NCBI GenBank assembly: GCA_937864935.1
Contig: CALMDN010000045.1
Span: 1-8,166 of the forward strand
Reading direction: 5' to 3'
DNA length: 8,166 nucleotides
Source of the DNA: an uncultured Bacteroidales bacterium
GTDB lineage: Bacteria; Bacteroidota; Bacteroidia; Bacteroidales; Lentimicrobiaceae
Both the position numbers and the translations under genes were made by a program. The notes beneath the pieces are model-generated. The model was not told where the DNA came from and searched no databases. It saw only the letters and a list, made by a program, of their open reading frames with translations. This document shows positions 1 to 5,747 of the stretch, piece by piece. Numbering within the stretch: position 1 is the first letter of the stretch; each line of letters begins with the position of its first letter.

Positions 1-49
1 TAGGCTAATTTAATCCTTTTCAAAATTAATTAGCACCTCAAAATAAGAA

Positions 50-166
50 TTAGCCCAGATCGGCTTTTCGCGGTTCAACCTTGTGAACTTTGTTTAAGTT
101 TCGCTGCTGTGCCCCGGCAAAAAGACCTACGCTTAAAGCCAGACTGAGTAGTAAAGACTTTTTCAT
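50..166 (-). CDS. Short signal-peptide ORF (38 aa), small exported peptide or 5' gene remnant
   Basis: The reverse strand encodes 38 residues opening MKKSLLLSLALSV, followed by GLFAGAQQ. This is a textbook signal peptide: two lysines, a hydrophobic core at about 4-17, and a cleavage site around AGA-QQ at 18-20. Only about 18 mostly basic residues follow before a TAA stop, and the frame then meets further stops. The ATG lies about 70 nt downstream of a good -7 box, which favours real expression. The mature part resembles nothing I recognise. Two readings remain: a small exported peptide, or the 5' remnant of a larger secreted protein broken by a frameshift. In favour of the second, the next frame stays open for about 20 codons past the stop, to position 10, but the window edge prevents a decision. 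No Shine-Dalgarno sequence is visible, as is usual in Bacteroidota. Confidence 0.42.
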   Translation of the reverse strand: MKKSLLLSLALSVGLFAGAQQRNLNKVHKVEPRKADLG

Positions 167-234
167 GATGAGATTGAGTTAAAAAAAATGGAATGATTAG
201 GTTAATTTGGTGTAAATTGGTAGCTCTCTCAATG

Positions 235-242
235 CAAAGTTA
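235..242 (-). promoter_or_regulatory. Bacteroidota -7 promoter box for the short signal-peptide ORF
   Basis: On the reverse strand the sequence TAACTTTG matches the Bacteroidota -7 consensus TAnnTTTG exactly. It lies 68 nt upstream of the ATG at 166. No clear TTTG -33 element is seen at 17-23 nt, only the T-rich stretch TTTCACTTTT, so the call rests on the -7 box and its position. Confidence 0.42.
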
Positions 243-326
243 CTATAAAAGAAAAGTGAAACTGCACGAAATCGAAATTCTTTTAGAATTTTAATGGCAT
301 ACAATTATTTCGATATATACATGCTA

Positions 327-369
327 TCAGGGTGTTACCAGGATATGTTTGCAGCCCTGAAAGCAAACA
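327..369 (-). terminator. Overlapping inverted repeats after the acyltransferase gene, possible terminator hairpin
   Basis: Two perfect inverted repeats interlock just beyond the acyltransferase stop codon. TGTTTGC (346-352) pairs with GCAAACA (363-369) across a 10-nt loop. TCAGGG (327-332) pairs with CCCTGA (355-360). They cannot both form in one molecule. The first begins about 20 nt after the stop on the minus strand, where a terminator would be expected, but no U-run follows it, so this is not a classical intrinsic terminator. The wider gene-free stretch 167-389 holds only this and the -7 box at 235-242. Confidence 0.28.
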
Positions 370-389
370 AATGATAAACGTGCAGTGTA

Positions 390-1580
390 TCAGGATTTAA
401 GGGCATTTACCCTTGTATCGCGTGGAATGGTGGTAGCCCGCTGCGATTTATCAGTTTCATTGAACAGACAGCGGTAAGTAATGTGCCTTTTTGCGAAGTA
501 ACCACCGACGGATTCATGCAACTGACGCATTTTTGGATTAAAATCGCCAACCCAGGAAAGTTCAATTTCCTTGTAATTGGGTCTCCTTTTCATCACTTTT
601 TCCATGTGCCAGAAGATGGCTGATTCAATACCCGACTTCTGGAATTTAGGACGAATGCCCATCACCGTAATGCGGCTCCTGGTAAATACATCCTTCCTTC
701 TTAGGTACCAGAATTTAAGCTTTCCGAAAAAGCCGATTTTCCCCCTGAAATATTTTAAAATTTCATTGGCATCGGGTATCATTACCAGAAAAGCAATGGG
801 CACTTCATCGTGGTAGGCAAACCAGATAAATTCATCCACCATAATGGGCTTGAGTTCCTCCAGTGATTTCAGCAAAACACCGGTTTCTATGGGAGTAAAA
901 TTCTCATGGAACTGCCAGGCATCATCGTAAATCTGTTTAAAGTCATTCAGAAACTTTTCGCTCTCCTTCCAGTCGAAATGCCTGAATGTATATCCGGGTC
1001 TTTGCCTGACCCAGTCAGCGATTTTCCAGAAACGTTCAGGAAAAGGTTTGGTGAGGTCGAGATGGTTGGTTACCTGCTCAAAATAGGGTTTAAAACCGTA
1101 GGCTTCAAAAAAATCCTTGTAATAGGGAAAGTTGTAGTTCATACCGAAACTGGGATGGGTGTATCCTTCAACCAGCAATCCCCAGAAATTGTCGTTCTCT
1201 CCGAAATTGATCGGGCCGTCCATGGCCTCCATACCCCGATCAGTCAACCACTCCCTGCAACGGTCAAACATCAGAAATGCAGCATTCCGGTCGTTGATAC
1301 ACTCGAAAAAACCCATGCCCCCGGTAGGCTGATCGAAATTATATGCCTTCTTCCTGTTGATAAATGCTGCAACCCTGCCGATGATCTCCCCACTATCGTT
1401 GTAGAGAACCCAGCGATTGGCTTCCCCATGCGTGAAAAAGATATTTTCAGCCGGGTTAAAAACAGTTTCAACCATATTATCCGGAGGGCAAACCCATACA
1501 TTGTCATTCTTATAAATAACGCGGGCACATTCAAGAAAATCGGCTGCCAGCTTTTTGTTATTTACTTCTTTCAGCATCAT
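390..1580 (-). CDS. YghO-like GNAT-fold N-acyltransferase, substrate unknown
   Basis: This is a cytoplasmic protein of about 396 residues from the family typified by E. coli YghO, whose members carry a C-terminal GNAT acyltransferase domain. Visible family marks (numbered from ATG 1580) are YKNDNVWVCPP (23-33), GRVAAFIN (68-75), GFFECIND (90-97) and the long conserved block GPINFGEND...LLVEGY (122-140). The C-terminal GNAT half follows from about residue 200. Its acyl-CoA loop lies around ITVMGIRPKFQKSG (304-317), and the motif-B-like segment is SWVGDFNPKM. In the loop the usual Q/R-x-x-G-x-G/A pattern has Glu where Gly or Ala is expected, so it is somewhat degenerate. The open frame can be extended to a TTG at 1589, but tandem ATGs at 1580 and 1577 fit the family's usual MxxKEV opening better. 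It is transcribed alone, divergently from the permease gene. The substrate is unknown; small molecules and lipids are both possible. Confidence 0.88.
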   Translation of the reverse strand: MMLKEVNNKKLAADFLECARVIYKNDNVWVCPPDNMVETVFNPAENIFFTHGEANRWVLYNDSGEIIGRVAAFINRKKAYNFDQPTGGMGFFECINDRNAAFLMFDRCREWLTDRGMEAMDGPINFGENDNFWGLLVEGYTHPSFGMNYNFPYYKDFFEAYGFKPYFEQVTNHLDLTKPFPERFWKIADWVRQRPGYTFRHFDWKESEKFLNDFKQIYDDAWQFHENFTPIETGVLLKSLEELKPIMVDEFIWFAYHDEVPIAFLVMIPDANEILKYFRGKIGFFGKLKFWYLRRKDVFTRSRITVMGIRPKFQKSGIESAIFWHMEKVMKRRPNYKEIELSWVGDFNPKMRQLHESVGGYFAKRHITYRCLFNETDKSQRATTIPRDTRVNALKS

Positions 1581-1604
1581 AACACGCAAGGATTAATTAC
1601 CATG

Positions 1605-1637
1605 CAAATGTAGGCAGATTGAATCAGAGAAAACAAA
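1605..1637 (-). promoter_or_regulatory. Complete Bacteroidota promoter (-33 and -7) for the acyltransferase gene
   Basis: On the reverse strand TTTG (1634-1637) is followed after 21 nt by TACATTTG (1605-1612). Both elements match the Bacteroidota consensus TTTG / TAnnTTTG with permitted spacing. Transcription would start near 1598, giving a leader of about 18 nt to the ATG at 1580. This is the best-formed promoter in the window. It also makes the TTG at 1589 less likely as the start, since it would leave hardly any leader. Confidence 0.62.
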
Positions 1638-1719
1638 CGGCACTCAACAATAAAGCAACAAATACGCCTTCTGAGCATTCACGAAACAGGCAAAATGGTT
1701 CAGGCTATCAACATTTGCT

Positions 1720-1727
1720 TATTTTTG
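1720..1727 (+). promoter_or_regulatory. Bacteroidota -7 box for the LptF/LptG permease operon
   Basis: TATTTTTG matches TAnnTTTG exactly. It would place transcription initiation near 1734, only about 14 nt before the GTG codon at 1748. No convincing TTTG lies at -33; the nearby sequence is TGGTTCAG. The box supports GTG 1748 as the start rather than any upstream codon, but T-rich matches of this kind also arise by chance. Confidence 0.35.
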
Positions 1728-1747
1728 CCACATCAATACATCCATTT

Positions 1748-3214
1748 GTGAAGCGCTTATACCTTCTATTACTCAGAACGTATCTCGGCCCCCTGATTCT
1801 GACTTTCTTCATCGCCCTGTTCATCCTGGTGATGCAGTTCTTATGGAAATACATTGACGATCTGGTGGGAAAAGGGCTGCAGTGGCATGTCATCGGCCAG
1901 CTGCTGTTTTATGCTTCTGCAACCTTTGTTCCCCTCGCGCTACCGCTGTCGATTCTGCTTTCATCACTCATGACTTTCGGCAATCTCGGTGAAAGATACG
2001 AGCTGGTGGCCATCAAATCCGCCGGTATTTCGCTTAGCACTGTTATGCGTCCCCTGGTTGTTCTGTCCATTGTAATCAGCATTTTCGCCTTCTTCTTCTC
2101 AAACAATGTACTTCCTGTGGCCAACCTTAAATTCAAGTCGATTTTATACGATGTCCGACAGCAGAAACTGGCTTTAAATATCCGGGAAGGTATTTTTTAC
2201 AACGGGATTGACGGCTATGTGATGAGAATCGGCACCAAAGACAAGGACGCCACCGGAATTAAAGATGTAATGATTTATGATCATTCATCAAGAATGGGCA
2301 ATACCACTGTTACCCGTGCCGACTCAGGCAGGATGATTCAGAGCGCCGATGGTAGCCTGCTCGAATTGTATCTTTTTAACGGATACAATTACGATGAAAG
2401 TGCTGACAAGCGCAACGACGTGAAGAGACCTTTCCAGAGGACCTATTTCAAGGAGCAGTACCAGAAGTTTGACCTGTCGCAGTTCAAACTGATGCGCACC
2501 AATGAAGCCCTGTTCAGAAACCACTACCAGATGCTGAACCTGAAGCAGCTTACAAGCTCGGAGGATTCGCTTAAAAAAGAGATCGGCAACCGCCGCGAGG
2601 GACTGCATCGAAGCATATCGATGAGCTATTATCACAACAGGCAGCTCGATTCGGGCAGCATCAGCCTGCGGGCAACAGACACCGCTGTTCGCAAATACCG
2701 CATGGCTGCCCTGCAGAATCTTTCCAAAGATGAAAGGATAAAAGTGTTTGATGCAGCCATCAGTTCTGCCCGAAGTGCACGCAACAATGTGGATTATGTC
2801 CGCAACGACCTGAAAGAGCGTGAGACCCTGCTTTACAAACATGAAGTTGAGTGGCATCGGAAGTTCACCCTCTCCTTTGCGTGTCTGGTCCTCTTTTTTA
2901 TCGGAGCTCCGTTGGGAGCCATTATCCGTAAAGGAGGGCTTGGCCTGCCTCTGGTAATTTCTATTGTATTTTTCGTGATTTACCATGTGATCTCCATGAC
3001 CGGTGAAAAGTCGGTAAAAGCCGGACAGATGGAGCCCCTGATGGGGATGTGGCTTTCTTCCGCGGTATTGCTTCCGCTTGGGGTTATCCTGACAATGAAG
3101 GCAACTTCCGACTCACCGCTCTTTGATCCCGATGTCTGGAAAAGGTTCTTTCTGAGCCGTTTCAGCAGCAAGCAGTCTCCGGAGTCGTCAGTCCAAAATG
3201 CCCGCGAAGAATGA
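1748..3214 (+). CDS. LptF/LptG-family (YjgP/YjgQ) lipopolysaccharide export permease
   Basis: This is an inner-membrane permease of the LptB2FG type, which extracts lipopolysaccharide from the inner membrane and hands it to the periplasmic bridge. Starting at GTG 1748 it has 488 residues opening VKRLYLLLLRTYLGPL, the usual N-terminus of the family. Helices lie at about 12-34, 50-75 and 98-117, then a periplasmic domain (about 118-367), then helices at about 374-392, 398-418 and 434-451. Diagnostic segments are QFLWKYIDDLVGKGL, FGNLGERYELVAIKSAGIS and, after TM4, GAPLGAIIRKGGLGLP. E. coli LptF and LptG have about 360 residues; the excess here is a charged helical insertion at about 250-367. 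The open frame extends upstream to a TTG at 1619, but those 43 residues are unlike the family. The sequence does not decide between LptF and LptG. The stop codon overlaps the next start as ATGA, implying translational coupling to the glycosyltransferase. Confidence 0.9.
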   Translation: MKRLYLLLLRTYLGPLILTFFIALFILVMQFLWKYIDDLVGKGLQWHVIGQLLFYASATFVPLALPLSILLSSLMTFGNLGERYELVAIKSAGISLSTVMRPLVVLSIVISIFAFFFSNNVLPVANLKFKSILYDVRQQKLALNIREGIFYNGIDGYVMRIGTKDKDATGIKDVMIYDHSSRMGNTTVTRADSGRMIQSADGSLLELYLFNGYNYDESADKRNDVKRPFQRTYFKEQYQKFDLSQFKLMRTNEALFRNHYQMLNLKQLTSSEDSLKKEIGNRREGLHRSISMSYYHNRQLDSGSISLRATDTAVRKYRMAALQNLSKDERIKVFDAAISSARSARNNVDYVRNDLKERETLLYKHEVEWHRKFTLSFACLVLFFIGAPLGAIIRKGGLGLPLVISIVFFVIYHVISMTGEKSVKAGQMEPLMGMWLSSAVLLPLGVILTMKATSDSPLFDPDVWKRFFLSRFSSKQSPESSVQNAREE

Positions 3215-4413
3215 ACATTCTGTTGCTCTGTAACAAATCACCCTGGCCCCCGAAAGAAGGCGGTCCCATTGCAATGAATGCCATGGTTACCGGACTGATG
3301 GAAGCTGGCCACCTGGTTAAGGTACTGGCCATTAACAGCAACAAATACAACATACCAGAAGATTCCATACCCGGTGAATACCGTCGCCGTACCCGTTTTG
3401 AAACTGTTTATATTGACCTCTCGGTAAAGCCATGGCCGGCGTTTCTCAACCTTTTTACAGGCCGGTCTTACCATGTGGAAAGATTTATTTCTGAAGACTT
3501 CAGCAGTATACTCATCAGCATACTTAAGACCGAAAAATTCGACATTATACAGTTCGAAACCCTGTTTACAACACCCTACCTGCCGCTGATCAGGAAGCTT
3601 TCATCGGCAAAGCTGGTGTTGAGGGCCCACAACATAGAGCACCTGATCTGGAAAAGGATTGCTGCCAAAAGCAGGAATCCTTTAAAGAAACTTTACCTTA
3701 TCCACCTCTGGAAAACACTCAGAAAATATGAGCTGGAGATGCTGAAGCAGGTGGATGGGATTGTGTCCATCACCGGCAAAGATGCTGACAGCTTCGGCAA
3801 AATGGCCCCGGATACCCCTGTTATTGGCCTTCCCTTCGGTATAGATACCGGTAAAACTGTTGCGGTTATTCCGGCAGCCCGGCAACCGGTAACGTTGTTT
3901 CACATCGGTGCCATGAACTGGATCCCGAACCAGGAGGGGATCAGGTGGTTCCTTCAGAAAGTGTGGCCGGTACTGTTAAAGAAATATCCTGACCTGAAAT
4001 TTCACCTTGCCGGACGTGAAATGCCTGCCTGGCTTAAAAACCTGAAAATGAAAGGCGTAGTCATTGACGGAGAAGTTCCTGACGCTGCCATGTACATGGG
4101 CAACCATAGCATCATGGTGGTACCTTTATTTTCCGGCAGCGGAATACGGATTAAGATTGTTGAAGGAATGCTGGCAGGAAAAGCCATCGTAACCACCGCC
4201 ATCGGTGCGGAGGGGATTGATTGCAACAACGGTGAGAACATCCTGATTGCAGATAACCGTGATGCATTTATTGAAAAAATCGGATTGCTTCTTGAGAATC
4301 CCTCCCTCATCCCGGAATTTGGAGGTAAGGCACATCAAACTGTGATCAGAAACCATGATAACAGGCAACTGATGCGGAAAATTTCCGATTTTTACAGAGA
4401 TATTCTGCATTAA
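3211..4413 (+). CDS. Family-4 glycosyltransferase (GT-B fold), probable envelope glycan synthesis
   Basis: This 400-residue GT-B retaining glycosyltransferase should transfer a sugar from a nucleotide-sugar donor to a glycan or lipid acceptor on the cytoplasmic side of the membrane. The N-terminal Rossmann half (about 1-185) opens MNILLLCNKSPWPPKEGGP, with the glycine-rich acceptor-side loop at 13-19, and contains the RAHNIEHLIWKR segment (138-149). The C-terminal donor half (about 225-390) has FHIGAMNWIPNQEGI (230-244) and SGSGIRIKIVEGMLAGK (308-324). In the latter, Glu318 is the second glutamate of the family's E-x7-E motif, and the first is replaced by Ser310, as in the common GSG-R-K subclass. 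PFGID (208-212) replaces the more usual PNGVD. There is no signal peptide or membrane helix. It overlaps the permease gene by 4 bp, so the two are probably made together. The sugar and acceptor cannot be read from sequence. Confidence 0.9.
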   Translation: MNILLLCNKSPWPPKEGGPIAMNAMVTGLMEAGHLVKVLAINSNKYNIPEDSIPGEYRRRTRFETVYIDLSVKPWPAFLNLFTGRSYHVERFISEDFSSILISILKTEKFDIIQFETLFTTPYLPLIRKLSSAKLVLRAHNIEHLIWKRIAAKSRNPLKKLYLIHLWKTLRKYELEMLKQVDGIVSITGKDADSFGKMAPDTPVIGLPFGIDTGKTVAVIPAARQPVTLFHIGAMNWIPNQEGIRWFLQKVWPVLLKKYPDLKFHLAGREMPAWLKNLKMKGVVIDGEVPDAAMYMGNHSIMVVPLFSGSGIRIKIVEGMLAGKAIVTTAIGAEGIDCNNGENILIADNRDAFIEKIGLLLENPSLIPEFGGKAHQTVIRNHDNRQLMRKISDFYRDILH

Positions 4414-4423
4414 GCTATTTTTT

Positions 4424-4431
4424 TACCTTTG
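4424..4431 (+). promoter_or_regulatory. Bacteroidota -7 box before the second glycosyltransferase
   Basis: TACCTTTG in the 68-nt gap after the first glycosyltransferase matches TAnnTTTG exactly. Initiation near 4438 would give a leader of about 43 nt to the ATG at 4482. The -33 region lies in the end of the upstream gene and shows no TTTG. The second glycosyltransferase may therefore have its own promoter as well as read-through from the permease operon. Confidence 0.42.
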
Positions 4432-4481
4432 CAGTAACTGACTTCAGTATTTTAGTCCAAACAAACCCTGCAACTGTAATA

Positions 4482-5666
4482 ATGAAACTTCTGGTGATTC
4501 TGCCCCGTTTTCCTTACCCCATTGAAAAGGGCGATAAACTACGTGCCTACCACCAGATCAGACTTCTTTCAAAATCGTTCGATATTTTGCTGGTTGCCAT
4601 CAGCCACAACAGGGTAAGTAAAGCGCACCTCGAAAAAGTAAAACCCTATTGCAAATCCATCATCATCGTGCGCCAGAACTGGCTTTCGGCGGGTTGGAAT
4701 CTGCTCGTAGCTCTCTTCAGAGGATGGCCTCTCCAGGCAGGTTATTATTACAGCAGCCGCAATCAGCGTACCATTGACAGGATCATCAGTAAAGAAAAAC
4801 CCGGACACATTTATTGTCAGCTACTCCGGACTGCTGCTTATGCCAGAAACTTCAGCGGGCCAAAAACCCTTGATTATCAGGATGTTTTCTCAAAAGGCAT
4901 CGAAAGACGCATACCGACTGCAAGTCTCCTGATGAAGCCTCTGCTGAAATTTGAATACAAAAGGCTGCTTAAATATGAGAAACAGCTTTTCAGTCAGTTT
5001 GATAACAAAACAATCATTTCGAAACCCGACAGGGATTTTATCAATCATCCCGACAAGGAAAAAATAGAGATCATTCCCAATGGTGTTGACCGTAAGTATT
5101 TTAATCCCGGCAAGGGTGTAATAACACATGAACTGATTTTTACCGGCAATATGGGTTACCCGCCCAATGTCGATTGTGCTGAGTACCTGGTGAACAAAGT
5201 TTTGCCACTGATTCACAAAAAATACCCCGATGCCAGGCTGATGCTGGCCGGAGCTTCACCACATACCCGGGTTAAATCGCTGGCTTCCTCCAAAGTTACG
5301 GTCACCGGCTGGGTTGATGACATCCGCTCCTGTTATTCAAGTGCACTGATTTTTATGGCACCCATGCAGATTGGAACCGGACTGCAGAACAAGCTGCTGG
5401 AAGCCATGTCAATGCGGTTACCCTGTGTCACATCTTCGTTGTGCAATGCAGCTCTTGGTGCAGATGACGGTAATGAAATTCTGGTTGGCGACACCCCGAA
5501 ACAGGTTGCTGACCACGCAATATCACTGCTCGCCGACGCTGAATTTCGGCAAAAAATTGCTGAAAACGGCTTTTTCTTCTCCCGGAGAAATTACAGCTGG
5601 GAAAGTGCCAATGAAAAATTATCAGCCTTGATTTCAGGAACTGACAAATCGAAAACAACACTTTAA
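4482..5666 (+). CDS. Family-4 glycosyltransferase of the TIGR03087 sugar-transferase type
   Basis: This is a 394-residue GT-B enzyme. Its marks fit the sugar-transferase group TIGR03087, originally named for association with PEP-CTERM/EpsH1 loci: PRFPYPIEKGDKLRAYHQ (8-25), LDYQDVFSKGIERR (130-143; the family has a similar D-x-D/V-D segment), IIPNGVDRKYFNPG (197-210), FTGNMGYPPNVD (220-231) and IGTGLQNKLLEAMSM (297-311). Lys304 and Glu307 occupy the conserved donor-site positions; the first glutamate of E-x7-E is Thr299. It is only distantly similar to the glycosyltransferase upstream, so this is not a recent tandem duplication. It probably adds a sugar in the same surface-glycan pathway. No exosortase or PEP-CTERM gene is in view, so the historical family name should not be read as a role here. 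The ATG is the only sensible start. Confidence 0.9.
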   Translation: MKLLVILPRFPYPIEKGDKLRAYHQIRLLSKSFDILLVAISHNRVSKAHLEKVKPYCKSIIIVRQNWLSAGWNLLVALFRGWPLQAGYYYSSRNQRTIDRIISKEKPGHIYCQLLRTAAYARNFSGPKTLDYQDVFSKGIERRIPTASLLMKPLLKFEYKRLLKYEKQLFSQFDNKTIISKPDRDFINHPDKEKIEIIPNGVDRKYFNPGKGVITHELIFTGNMGYPPNVDCAEYLVNKVLPLIHKKYPDARLMLAGASPHTRVKSLASSKVTVTGWVDDIRSCYSSALIFMAPMQIGTGLQNKLLEAMSMRLPCVTSSLCNAALGADDGNEILVGDTPKQVADHAISLLADAEFRQKIAENGFFFSRRNYSWESANEKLSALISGTDKSKTTL

Positions 5667-5714
5667 TTGCCTGCCTGACACCCTCAATTTGAAAATCAAA
5701 GATTACAAACCAAT

Positions 5715-5730
5715 AATTTATCCATAAATT
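5715..5730. repeat. Perfect 16-bp palindrome overlapping the kinase promoter, candidate operator
   Basis: AATTTAT (5715-5721) and ATAAATT (5724-5730) are perfect inverted copies separated by CC. The right arm covers most of the predicted -7 box (5725-5732). A symmetric site in this place is typical for a dimeric repressor or activator, although A/T-rich palindromes also arise readily by chance. Confidence 0.45.
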
Positions 5731-5732
5731 TG
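5725..5732 (+). promoter_or_regulatory. Bacteroidota -7 box for the TPR histidine kinase
   Basis: TAAATTTG matches TAnnTTTG exactly. It lies 15 nt before the ATG at 5748, so the leader would be under 10 nt. No TTTG is found at -33; a TTTG at 5688-5691 is too far upstream (33 nt). The box is embedded in the right arm of the palindrome at 5715-5730. Confidence 0.45.
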
Positions 5733-5747
5733 ACGACATTAAACTGA

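Noticed and set aside
577..816. 79-codon plus-strand open frame within the acyltransferase gene
   Set aside because: It is a shadow of the real gene on the other strand, with no recognisable product.
906..1613. 235-codon plus-strand open frame opposite the acyltransferase gene
   Set aside because: It lies antisense to a clearly recognisable protein, its product resembles no family, and it has no promoter box in the right orientation.
2324..2986. 220-codon minus-strand open frame opposite the permease gene
   Set aside because: It is antisense to the conserved permease, its translation has no family features, and no promoter is seen.
4431..4451. CAGT/ACTG short repeats in the gap between the two glycosyltransferase genes
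   Set aside because: The arms are only 4 bp and expected by chance in this length.
3211..5666. Idea that the two glycosyltransferase genes are a recent tandem duplication
   Set aside because: They share only the GT-B fold and scattered motifs; the N-terminal halves and motif wording differ throughout.
5688..5700. TTTGA-AAA-TCAAA inverted repeat after the second glycosyltransferase
   Set aside because: A 5-bp A/T-rich stem with a 3-nt loop and no U-run is too weak to call a terminator.
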